This document shows positions 1 to 6,149 of a DNA stretch of 28,849 bases, in pieces; positions within the stretch are counted from its first letter, which is position 1; every line of letters starts with the position of its first letter. The notes below the pieces were generated by a model. It saw only the letters and a program-made list of their open reading frames with translations. It ran no database searches and had not been told where the DNA came from. The translations under genes and the position numbers were made by a program. Origin of the DNA: an uncultured Actinomyces sp. (GTDB taxonomy: Bacteria > Actinomycetota > Actinomycetes > Actinomycetales > Actinomycetaceae); NCBI GenBank assembly GCA_937926195.1, contig CALEXZ010000174.1, positions 1-28,849 of the forward strand, read 5' to 3'.

Positions 1-471
1 GGCCATGCGGTAGCCGTAGGCCTGGGCGATGGCGACGTTGAACAGAGTGCCGTTGCCGTGCGGTCGGGTTGCTGGATACGGCGCCGAGGGAGTGTTGAGA
101 ATCTCGTAGTCGTTGAAACCGGCCTCCGACATGCATGCCTGAGCGAGCAGGTCGTGAGCGTACAACCGTAAACGCTCCATCGGGCTCGCGAAAAGGGGGT
201 CCAGCGGTAGGGACCATGTCTCGGGGTCCTTGACAACTCCGAGCACCTCCGTCGGTGCGGGAGAGGTGACCTCCTGGTAGTAAGCGCCGCCGGTGGCGCT
301 GTCCTGGCTGGCTCCCGCCGACCCGGGATCGGGTGTGGAGGCGCAGGCAGCGACCGCAAGCACGACCGTCAGCGGCAGTGCCACGGTGAGCATCATGCCG
401 TGGTGCGTTGCACGGCGAATCCCAAGACCTCGACCCTGAGCACGCGTGCCACCACGAACCATCATCGACAT
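1..471 (-). CDS. Putative secreted lipoprotein, C-terminus outside window
   Basis: The reading frame is open from the proposed start to the window edge, so the C-terminus is missing. The N-terminus has a basic n-region (R19, R20), a hydrophobic stretch and a lipobox ending VAAC, with the lipidated Cys at residue 43. This indicates export and anchoring to the outer face of the membrane. The mature part starts with a Ser/Gly/Ala-rich linker and later contains a segment ending QACMSEAGF. I do not recognise the family. The ATG at 471 was chosen because AGGAG at 481-485 lies 9 nt upstream; a GTG at 474 (6 nt from AGGAG) is equally possible. The ATG at 396 would remove the basic n-region. One TTA leucine codon (169-171) and less extreme codon use contrast with the genes further right. 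It lies downstream of the membrane protein gene on the same strand. Confidence 0.72.
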   Translation of the reverse strand, partial: MSMMVRGGTRAQGRGLGIRRATHHGMMLTVALPLTVVLAVAACASTPDPGSAGASQDSATGGAYYQEVTSPAPTEVLGVVKDPETWSLPLDPLFASPMERLRLYAHDLLAQACMSEAGFNDYEILNTPSAPYPATRPHGNGTLFNVAIAQAYGYRMA

Positions 472-503
472 CACTTCGATCTCCTGCAGGGCTGGTGAGA
501 CCT

Positions 504-516
504 GTGCCAGTGGCAC
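504..516. promoter_or_regulatory. Small palindrome upstream of the lipoprotein gene
   Basis: GTGCCA-G-TGGCAC is a perfect inverted repeat with 6-bp arms, about 20 bp upstream of the lipoprotein Shine-Dalgarno sequence. It could be an operator, but no clear promoter hexamers were seen beside it. The rest of 472-715 shows nothing else I can support. Confidence 0.2.
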
Positions 517-715
517 CATCTCAAGGGGGGGCGGGGCGCAGATCGGGGAAACGGGACTCCACGCGGTCAGGGCGACGACGCCCGAGCGTGACGTGTGTCG
601 CAGTGTATGGAGGATGGTGCGCTTCGACAAGGGCGCCGGCGCGCACCGGGCACCGTGCCGACGGCGTCGTCCTCGTGCGCGGTGTGCTCTGGAGGAGCGT
701 GTTCAAAGAGCGTGC

Positions 716-1309
716 TCAGAAGGGTGGTGGTCCGAGGAGGATGGGGACGATGTAGGGACGCCACACGACGGCGAGGGCGATGCTCAGGATAAGGAACAGA
801 AGCGGCGGCACGGCGAGCCGGACGACGGGAGGGATCCGGTCGGCAAGCAGAGAGAGAACGACCCAGGTGATGAGGGTGATGAAGAGCGGGGCGGAAGCCA
901 TGAGCTCCTGCCAGCCCGCGGGCCAGCAACCGTCATAGGTGCAGTCCCTGCGATCGCGGAGCATGAACTGTGCATCGGCTGCCAGCCGTCCGAATCCGAA
1001 GGTGACGAGTGCCGTCCACACAGCGACGGCGATCGGCAACATGTCGCTCCGGGATCTGGGCGTGACCGAGGACGTCAGCGGGAAGGCCAAGGAGTACAGC
1101 GCAAGCAGCGCGGTCCATCGTGGAGTCAGGCTCCAGCCCTCCCAGACGAAGGAGGAGACGGTGGCGCCCTCGCTCACGCTAATCACGTCCATTCCGTATG
1201 CTGCGAAGCCAGTCCAGGCGGCGCAGCAGAAACCGAGGGTGATCCCGGCAATGATGCTGAGGGCTCGCATCAGTCTCAGCAGCAGCGCGAGAACCCGTTC
1301 CTTTCTCAT
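716..1309 (-). CDS. Hypothetical multi-pass membrane protein
   Basis: This 197-residue protein is not recognised. It begins with a basic stretch (MRKER) and has about five hydrophobic segments, near residues 16-38, 64-82, 91-110, 138-156 and 162-192, so it should sit in the cytoplasmic membrane. The loop between helices 3 and 4 carries two cysteines (C123 and C128) in a short acidic/aromatic stretch, possibly a disulfide on the outer side. The start ATG follows a purine-rich GGGGTGA stretch. It is on the same strand as the lipoprotein gene 244 bp downstream, so the two may form a membrane-associated pair, but nothing shows a shared role. A possible short leader ORF ends 4 nt before its start codon. 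Confidence 0.72.
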   Translation of the reverse strand: MRKERVLALLLRLMRALSIIAGITLGFCCAAWTGFAAYGMDVISVSEGATVSSFVWEGWSLTPRWTALLALYSLAFPLTSSVTPRSRSDMLPIAVAVWTALVTFGFGRLAADAQFMLRDRRDCTYDGCWPAGWQELMASAPLFITLITWVVLSLLADRIPPVVRLAVPPLLFLILSIALAVVWRPYIVPILLGPPPF

Positions 1310-1313
1310 TCAC

Positions 1314-1421
1314 TCACCCCTGCCGCAGACGCTTCCCAAAAGTAAAGGCGCAGACTTGCGCCGAAAAGATGAGGATGTGAGCGGTCCTCTGAGTAGCCTT
1401 CTTGAGTGAGTCGAGATTCAC
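1314..1421 (-). CDS. Possible 35-codon leader ORF
   Basis: A GTG at 1419-1421 opens a 35-residue frame whose TGA (1314-1316) lies 4 nt before the membrane protein ATG. AGAGGG (plus strand 1430-1435) sits 8 nt upstream, a reasonable ribosome site. The peptide has a basic, polar N-terminal half, a hydrophobic core (residues 14-28) and a basic tail (GKRLRQG). It could be a leader peptide for translational coupling, a small membrane peptide, or chance. No family is recognised. The only support is position, the ribosome site and the hairpin it contains. Confidence 0.3.
   Translation of the reverse strand: MNLDSLKKATQRTAHILIFSAQVCAFTFGKRLRQG
1338..1362 (-). terminator. Terminator-like hairpin in the leader of the membrane protein gene
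   Basis: Read on the minus strand, GGCGCA-agtc-TGCGCC (1362 to 1347) is followed at once by TTTACTTTT (1346-1338). This is the classical stem plus T-rich layout of an intrinsic terminator, which is rare in this GC-rich window. No minus-strand gene lies upstream for it to terminate, and the membrane protein gene starts 29 nt further on. It may therefore act as an attenuator or be left over from a lost gene. On the plus strand it has no T-tract. Confidence 0.45.
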
Positions 1422-1536
1422 CTCAGATGCCCTCTGACAGTCGTTCCGCATACGCATGTGCGCACGCATCAATGCGAACGGTCGTGGGGGCCTCCGGATG
1501 CTCTCGCGGCGGCCCTCCACCTGGCTGCCGGTTGCG

Positions 1537-1544
1537 CATAGTCT
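1537..1544 (+). promoter_or_regulatory. dapB -10 region, probable leaderless start
   Basis: CATAGT (1537-1542) or the overlapping TAGTCT (1539-1544) matches a TAnnnT -10 box. The dapB ATG begins 7-9 nt downstream, about where transcription would start. No Shine-Dalgarno sequence lies between, so a leaderless mRNA is inferred. Confidence 0.5.
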
Positions 1545-1551
1545 AGGCCCC

Positions 1552-2304
1552 ATGACCATCCGTGTTGCAGTGACAGGCGCCGCCGGGCGCATGGGGTCGA
1601 CCGTCTGCCAGGCGGTCGAGCAGGCCGAGGGCCTGGAGCTCGTCGCCCGCCTCGACGTCGGCGACACCATCAGCGCTGAGACCCTGAACGGGGCCGACGT
1701 CGCCGTCGACTTCACCGTCCCGTCCGTCACCGAGGCCAACGTCCACGCCCTCATCGACGCCGGTGTCGACGTCGTCGTCGGCACCACCGGCTGGGACGAG
1801 GAGTCCTACGCCCGGGTGCGCGAGCACCTGGAGCGCCCCGAGGCCGCCGGGCGCAGCGTCCTCATCGCCCCCAACTTCGCCCTCTCCGCCGTCCTGGCCA
1901 TGCGTTTCGCCGCCATGGCCGCCCCCTACTTCGAGTCCGTCGAGGTCATCGAGCTGCACCACCCGAACAAGGTCGACGCCCCCTCGGGCACCGCCGTCGC
2001 CACCGCCCGGGCCGTCGCCGCCGCCCGCGCGGCCGCCGGCGTCGCCCCCTCACCGGACGCCACCGAGTCCGACCCCCTGGGCACCCGCGGCGGCCTCGTC
2101 GACGGCGTGCGCGTGCACGCGGTGCGCCTGCGGGGCCTGACCGCCCACGAGGAGATCGTGCTCGGCAACCCCGGTGAGCAGCTCACCGTGCGCACCGACT
2201 CCTTCGACCGCTCCTCCTTCATGCCCGGTGTCGTCCTGGCGGTGCGCGAGGTCGGCTCCCGCCAGGGCCTGAGCATCGGCCTGGACGCCGTCATGGGCCT
2301 GTGA
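1552..2304 (+). CDS. dapB: 4-hydroxy-tetrahydrodipicolinate reductase
   Basis: DapB reduces 4-hydroxy-tetrahydrodipicolinate to tetrahydrodipicolinate with NAD(P)H, the second committed step of the diaminopimelate/lysine pathway, in the cytoplasm. The 250-residue length is typical. The nucleotide-binding loop GAAGRMG is at 9-15 and GTTGWD at 77-82. The family signature ELHHPNKVDAPSGT starts at 134, with H136 and K140 in the positions expected for catalysis and substrate binding. The frame is open upstream to 1456, but the conserved N-terminus TIRVAVTGAAG begins right after the ATG at 1552, which also sits just after a -10 box. The next plus-strand gene is dapA, separated by a minus-strand acetyltransferase gene, so the two dap genes are not in one operon. 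Confidence 0.95.
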   Translation: MTIRVAVTGAAGRMGSTVCQAVEQAEGLELVARLDVGDTISAETLNGADVAVDFTVPSVTEANVHALIDAGVDVVVGTTGWDEESYARVREHLERPEAAGRSVLIAPNFALSAVLAMRFAAMAAPYFESVEVIELHHPNKVDAPSGTAVATARAVAAARAAAGVAPSPDATESDPLGTRGGLVDGVRVHAVRLRGLTAHEEIVLGNPGEQLTVRTDSFDRSSFMPGVVLAVREVGSRQGLSIGLDAVMGL

Positions 2305-2332
2305 GGGCCCGCCGGCCCCTCCCGCACGTCCC

Positions 2333-2351
2333 GGCGCGGCCCCAGCGCGCC
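2333..2351. terminator. Weak hairpin between convergent dapB and the acetyltransferase gene
   Basis: GGCGCG-(7 nt)-CGCGCC forms a 6-bp stem in the 46-bp convergent gap and touches the acetyltransferase stop codon. There is no T-tract, so a terminator role is only suggested by position. Confidence 0.25.
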
Positions 2352-3082
2352 TAGAGCTCAGCGACCCACAACTGCTCGACCACGCCCTCGCCCACCGGCA
2401 GCAGCCGGTGGGAGCTGGTGCGCTGCATCCCCGTTCCGGCGAGAAAGGACTCCAGGCGCTCGTCACCGCGCAGCACCCACGCGAGCAGGACGCGCGCGCC
2501 GTCCTGGCGCGCCAGGTCGCTCGCCGCCGCGAGCAGCCGCGAGCCGTGGCCCTGACGCTGGTGCTCGCTCACCACTCCCAGCGCGGTCACCTCCGCCGCC
2601 CGCTCAGGCTCCGCCTCCTCGGGCACGCCCTCTCCGTCGACGGCGACTCCCTCGGTGGGGGCGAGCCCCACGAGCCCGACGACCTCCTCGCCGAGCGTGG
2701 CCACGAGCACGTGGTGGGCCGGCGAGGGAGGATGGAGCACCGCCTGCTCCCAGCCGGCCGCCAGCACCGGCGGTGCGACCATCGCCGTGACACCCGCCGA
2801 CAGCTCGGCGCCCTCGTGCTCGGCCGTGTGGGCCGCCCACAGGGAGGCGAGCATCGTCGAGGCGTGCACCTGCCCGATGGCCTCCAGGTCCCCTGCGGAC
2901 GCCGGTCGCACGAAGCCGCCCGCCTCGCCCGGATGCTCGTGAGGCGCTTCCAGGCCGCCGCGGGCCGGGGCCCTGAGGCCCGCGTCCGCGGCCGCCGAGA
3001 ACACCGACGGCACGGATGCCGACGGCAGCCCGCCCGCGGCGGGGGAGGAGAGAGGGTCGCTGGCGGAGCCGGGTGACGTCAT
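2351..3082 (-). CDS. GNAT family N-acetyltransferase
   Basis: This 243-residue protein belongs to the GNAT acetyltransferases, which move an acetyl group from acetyl-CoA to an amine; the substrate cannot be read from the sequence. Acetyl-CoA motif A is visible as QRQGHG at 175-180, following the V-T-A-L-G-V strand, with a following helix RLLAAASDLARQ. Residues 1-57 are low in complexity (Pro/Ala/Gly/Ser) and probably disordered; the fold starts at FVRPASAGDLEAI. An acidic insertion (about 148-165) precedes motif A. The ATG at 3082 is preceded by TAGGCT only 6 nt away and no ribosome site, so the mRNA is probably leaderless. It lies divergently from dapA and convergently with dapB; a link to lysine metabolism is not shown. 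Confidence 0.85.
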   Translation of the reverse strand: MTSPGSASDPLSSPAAGGLPSASVPSVFSAAADAGLRAPARGGLEAPHEHPGEAGGFVRPASAGDLEAIGQVHASTMLASLWAAHTAEHEGAELSAGVTAMVAPPVLAAGWEQAVLHPPSPAHHVLVATLGEEVVGLVGLAPTEGVAVDGEGVPEEAEPERAAEVTALGVVSEHQRQGHGSRLLAAASDLARQDGARVLLAWVLRGDERLESFLAGTGMQRTSSHRLLPVGEGVVEQLWVAEL

Positions 3083-3088
3083 GCCCGC

Positions 3089-3094
3089 AGCCTA
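3089..3094 (-). promoter_or_regulatory. -10 box of the acetyltransferase gene (leaderless)
   Basis: TAGGCT on the minus strand ends 6 nt before the ATG at 3082. The same hexamer with the same 6-nt gap precedes dapA on the opposite strand. Confidence 0.5.
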
Positions 3095-3160
3095 TGCACA
3101 GGCCCGGCATGCGCCGCCAGAGCCTCGTGCCCACACCTCCTCAGTCCAGTGCCCGGACGG

Positions 3161-3166
3161 TAGGCT
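3161..3166 (+). promoter_or_regulatory. dapA -10 box (leaderless)
   Basis: TAGGCT is followed by six bases (CGGCCC) and then the dapA ATG. There is no Shine-Dalgarno sequence. This mirrors the box of the divergent acetyltransferase gene 67 bp away. No clear -35 consensus is seen. Confidence 0.5.
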
Positions 3167-3172
3167 CGGCCC

Positions 3173-4069
3173 ATGAGCGCTCTTCCCTCCCGGTCCTTCG
3201 GCTCTGTCGGCGTCGCCATGGTCACGCCCTTCCACCCGGACGGCTCCATCGACGTCGAGGCCGCCCAGGCGCTGGCCGTCAGCCTCGTCGACGACGGCGC
3301 CGACCTCATCCTCCTGGCCGGCACCACCGGGGAGGCACCCACCACCCACCTGCCCGAGAAGCAGACGCTCCTGCGGGAGGTCAAGGACGCCCTCGCCGGA
3401 CGCGCCACGCTCATGGCGGGCGCCGGCTCCAACGACACCGCCCACGCGGTGCGCATCGGCGTGGGCTCCCAGGAGGCCGGTGCCCAGGCCCTGCTCATCA
3501 ACGCCCCCTACTACAACCGGCCCAGCCAGGAGGGCGTCTACCAGCACATCATGGCCGTCGTCGAGGCCACGGACCTGCCGGTCATGCTCTACGACATCCC
3601 CGGCCGCACCGGGGTGAGGATCCTCGACGAGACTCTCGCGCGCCTGGCTGAGCACCCCCGGGTCAAGGCCGTCAAGGACGCCACCGGGGACGTCGAGCAG
3701 GGCTTCGAGCGCATGGAGGCCACCGGCCTGGAGTACTACTCCGGCGACGACGGCCTCAACTTCGCCTGGCTCGCCCACGGCGCCTCCGGCGTCGTCTCCG
3801 TCGTCGCCCACGCTGACGCGCACTCCTGGCGCGAGATGATCACCGAGGTCGACGCCGGTGACCTCGACGGCGCCCGCAAGGTCGCCCAGCGCATCCGCCC
3901 GCTCGTGCGCGCCATCATGGGCGGTGGCCAGGGCGCGGTCATGGCCAAGGAGGCGCTGCTGCTCCAGGGGCGTCTGCCCGAGGCCACCGTGCGCCTGCCG
4001 CTGGTGCGCGCCGAGGCCGCGGAGGTCGCCGCCCTGCGTGAGGTGCTCCAGGCCCAGGGCCTGCTCTGA
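3173..4069 (+). CDS. dapA: 4-hydroxy-tetrahydrodipicolinate synthase
   Basis: DapA condenses pyruvate with aspartate semialdehyde, the first committed step to diaminopimelate and lysine. The 298-residue TIM barrel has the family landmarks: GTTGE at 50-54 with the catalytic threonine pair, NAPYYNRPSQEG at 110-121, the catalytic tyrosine Y140 (LYDIPGRTG) with R145, and the Schiff-base lysine K168 (VKAVKDATGD). The ATG lies 6 nt after a TAGGCT box with no ribosome site. Its partner dapB is 0.9 kb upstream on the same strand but separated by a minus-strand gene, so the two genes have separate promoters. A short GC-rich hairpin follows the stop. Confidence 0.96.
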   Translation: MSALPSRSFGSVGVAMVTPFHPDGSIDVEAAQALAVSLVDDGADLILLAGTTGEAPTTHLPEKQTLLREVKDALAGRATLMAGAGSNDTAHAVRIGVGSQEAGAQALLINAPYYNRPSQEGVYQHIMAVVEATDLPVMLYDIPGRTGVRILDETLARLAEHPRVKAVKDATGDVEQGFERMEATGLEYYSGDDGLNFAWLAHGASGVVSVVAHADAHSWREMITEVDAGDLDGARKVAQRIRPLVRAIMGGGQGAVMAKEALLLQGRLPEATVRLPLVRAEAAEVAALREVLQAQGLL

Positions 4070-4099
4070 GCCCTCCCGGCCCGGCCCTCCCGGCTCGCC

Positions 4100-4117
4100 C
4101 CGGGGTGGCGCCCCCGG
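4100..4117. terminator. Hairpin between convergent dapA and fadD
   Basis: CCGGGG-(6 nt)-CCCCGG lies in the 48-bp convergent gap, ending next to the fadD stop codon. There is no T-tract; it may serve both genes. Confidence 0.25.
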
Positions 4118-5962
4118 TCACCGGCTCGTGCTGTCCTTGCCGCTCTTGCCGCCCGCCGTGTCCCTGCCGCTGTCCGACAGCCGCTCGACGATGCTGGAGG
4201 CGACGGCGCCGGAGGCCGCGGAGGCCGCCTCACGGGCGGCGAGCAGCTCCTCGCGCACGACCCGGCGCAGGATCTTGCCGATCTGTGAGCGCGGCATCTC
4301 CGACAGGATCGCCACCTGCCGGGGCAGGGCGTAGTGCGACAGGGTCCTCTCGGCCCAGGTGCGCACCTGCTCCAGGCTCACCGTCTGGCCCTCCTTGGGC
4401 ACGATGGCCGCCACGACGTGCTCGTTGCCGGCGTCGCCCTCACCGCCCGGCAGCCCGACGACGGCCACGTCCTCGACCTGCGGCATGGAGCGCACCGCCG
4501 CCTCGACCTCGGTGGGGTAGATGTTGAAGCCCCCGGAGATGATGAGCTCCTTGCGGCGGTCGGCGATGACGTAGAAGCCGTCGGCCTCCTGGCGCACGAG
4601 GTCCCCGGTGCGCAGCCAGCCGCCGGGCAGGAGCACGGCGTCGGTCTCCTCCGGGTTCTCCCAGTAGCCGACGAAGACCTGCGGACCGCGCACGAGCAGC
4701 TCGCCGACCTGCCCCTGGGGGACCTCGGTCTCCGGGTCCTCCGGGTCGACGATCCTCACGTCCGTGGAGGGGAAGGGCACGCCCAGGGCGCCGGGGCGCC
4801 GCTCGGGGGAGATGGGGTTGCCCAGGGTGATGGGCGCGGACTCGGTCATGCCGTAGCCCTCGATGATGACGCCGCCCGTGGCCTCCTCCCACGCCTCGGC
4901 CACCGCGCGCGGGTTCGCGGCCGCCCCGCACACGGCGATCTTGCAGGAGGACAGGTCCGCCCCCGTGGCGTTGGCGCGCGAGACGATGCGGTCGAACATG
5001 ACCGGCACTCCGGGGAAGAAGGTGGCCGGGTGCCGCTTCCAGGCCGCCAGGACCATGTCCGCGCTGAACTTGGGCAGGACCACCTGCGTGGCGGCCAGGC
5101 CGACGGCGCACAGCAGCGACAGGCTCATGCCGAAGGCGTGGAAGAAGGGCAGCACCGCGTAGAAGGTCTCCTGGCCCGGCTCGCAGGTCTGCGAGGCCCA
5201 GGCCAGGCTCATCTCGGCGTTGGAGCGCAGGTTGCGGTGGGTGAGCTTGACGGCCTTGGGGGTGCCGGTGGTGCCGCCCGTGTAGAGCAGGACGGCGATG
5301 TCGTCGACGTCGGGCAGCGGGAAGCCGGCCGGAAGCGGCGTGGAGGCGGCCACGAGGTCGTCCCAGGAGCGCACCCCGGCAGGGACCTTGCCGCGCAGCT
5401 CGGAGCGCTGGGTGCGGGCGGCCGCCACCGGCAGGCTCAGCGCCAGACGGCTGGTCCACGGCAGGTGGCGTGAGAGGTCCACGGACAGCACCCGGCGCTC
5501 GGCCAGGCCCGCGGCACTGAGCGAGCCGGTGGCCTGCACGAGTCGGGCGAGGGTCTTCTCCCAGGCGATGATGACAGTGCCCCGGTGGATCTCGATCTGC
5601 TCGCGCAGCTGGGCGGCGGGGGCGAGCGGGTTGTGCTCGGCGACGATGGCGCCCAGGCGCCAGGCGGCGTAGGCGAGGACGGCGTGCTGGGGGCAGTTGG
5701 GCAGGATGACGCCGACGACGTCGCCGGGGCGCACCCCCAGGGTCCGCAGCGCCTCGGCGGCCCGGGCGACCTGGCGGGAGAGCTGGGCGTAGGTGGTGGA
5801 GGAGCCGAGGAAGTCCAGGGCGATGCGGTCGGGGTAGCGCCGGGTGGCGTCGTCGAGCATGCGCGACAGGGGCTCGGTGACGGGAGCGATGACGCCGGGG
5901 ACCCCGGGGGCGTAGTGGGGTCGCAGGTAGCGCTCGGAGGTGTCGCCGACGTTGTCGCTCAT
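4118..5962 (-). CDS. fadD: Long-chain fatty acid--CoA ligase (AMP-forming)
   Basis: This ANL-superfamily enzyme adenylates a fatty acid and transfers it to CoA. The 614-residue protein shows the AMP-binding P-loop YTGGTTGTPK at 227-236, GYGMTES at 369-375, the hinge region GWLRTGD at 448-454, RRKELIISGGFNIYP at 469-483 and the C-terminal catalytic lysine K563 in QIGKILRR. The frame is open 25 codons further upstream, but the ATG at 5962 has a GGAAGGAAG ribosome site and starts a normal N-terminus. The tail after residue 580 is Ala/Ser/Gly-rich. Acyl chain preference cannot be told. A strong palindrome 44-66 bp upstream suggests control by a TetR-like repressor. helD lies upstream on the same strand, separated by 187 bp. 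Confidence 0.9.
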   Translation of the reverse strand: MSDNVGDTSERYLRPHYAPGVPGVIAPVTEPLSRMLDDATRRYPDRIALDFLGSSTTYAQLSRQVARAAEALRTLGVRPGDVVGVILPNCPQHAVLAYAAWRLGAIVAEHNPLAPAAQLREQIEIHRGTVIIAWEKTLARLVQATGSLSAAGLAERRVLSVDLSRHLPWTSRLALSLPVAAARTQRSELRGKVPAGVRSWDDLVAASTPLPAGFPLPDVDDIAVLLYTGGTTGTPKAVKLTHRNLRSNAEMSLAWASQTCEPGQETFYAVLPFFHAFGMSLSLLCAVGLAATQVVLPKFSADMVLAAWKRHPATFFPGVPVMFDRIVSRANATGADLSSCKIAVCGAAANPRAVAEAWEEATGGVIIEGYGMTESAPITLGNPISPERRPGALGVPFPSTDVRIVDPEDPETEVPQGQVGELLVRGPQVFVGYWENPEETDAVLLPGGWLRTGDLVRQEADGFYVIADRRKELIISGGFNIYPTEVEAAVRSMPQVEDVAVVGLPGGEGDAGNEHVVAAIVPKEGQTVSLEQVRTWAERTLSHYALPRQVAILSEMPRSQIGKILRRVVREELLAAREAASAASGAVASSIVERLSDSGRDTAGGKSGKDSTSR

Positions 5963-6005
5963 GTGGCTTCCTTCCCGTGACGGCGGGCGGGGCGGACCGC
6001 CCCTG

Positions 6006-6028
6006 CGCAACCGTAACCTACGGTTGCG
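6006..6028 (-). promoter_or_regulatory. Perfect palindromic operator upstream of fadD
   Basis: CGCAACCGTA-acc-TACGGTTGCG is a perfect inverted repeat with 10-bp arms and a 3-bp centre. An overlapping TACGGTTGCGTA adds a second partial dyad to 6030. Size and symmetry fit a TetR-type operator, and fatty acid activation genes in actinobacteria are commonly under such regulators. The identity of the regulator is inference. The site probably overlaps the fadD promoter. Confidence 0.6.
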
Positions 6029-6126
6029 TAACCACACGTGCCGGACGGTGACGCAGCGGGCCGTCCCCGGTTGTCCGTCCCGTCCACCCGATGCTCCGGT
6101 CCGCCGGCCCTCCGGGGCAGCCGGCC

Positions 6127-6144
6127 CTCCCGGATCGCCGGGAG
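6127..6144 (-). terminator. Hairpin just after helD
   Basis: CTCCCGG-atcg-CCGGGAG (7-bp stem, 4-nt loop) begins 5 bp beyond the helD stop codon. There is no T-tract. The rest of 5963-6149 is GC-rich with a repeated GCCGGCCCTCC motif. Confidence 0.35.
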
Positions 6145-6149
6145 TGCGC

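Noticed and set aside
1456..1551. N-terminal extension of dapB
   Set aside because: The extension runs through the promoter-like -10 box, and the DapB family begins at the ATG at 1552.
1310..1551. Lysine riboswitch or other large leader RNA before dapB
   Set aside because: The -10 box is only 7-9 nt from the dapB start, leaving no leader, and no conserved riboswitch core was recognised.
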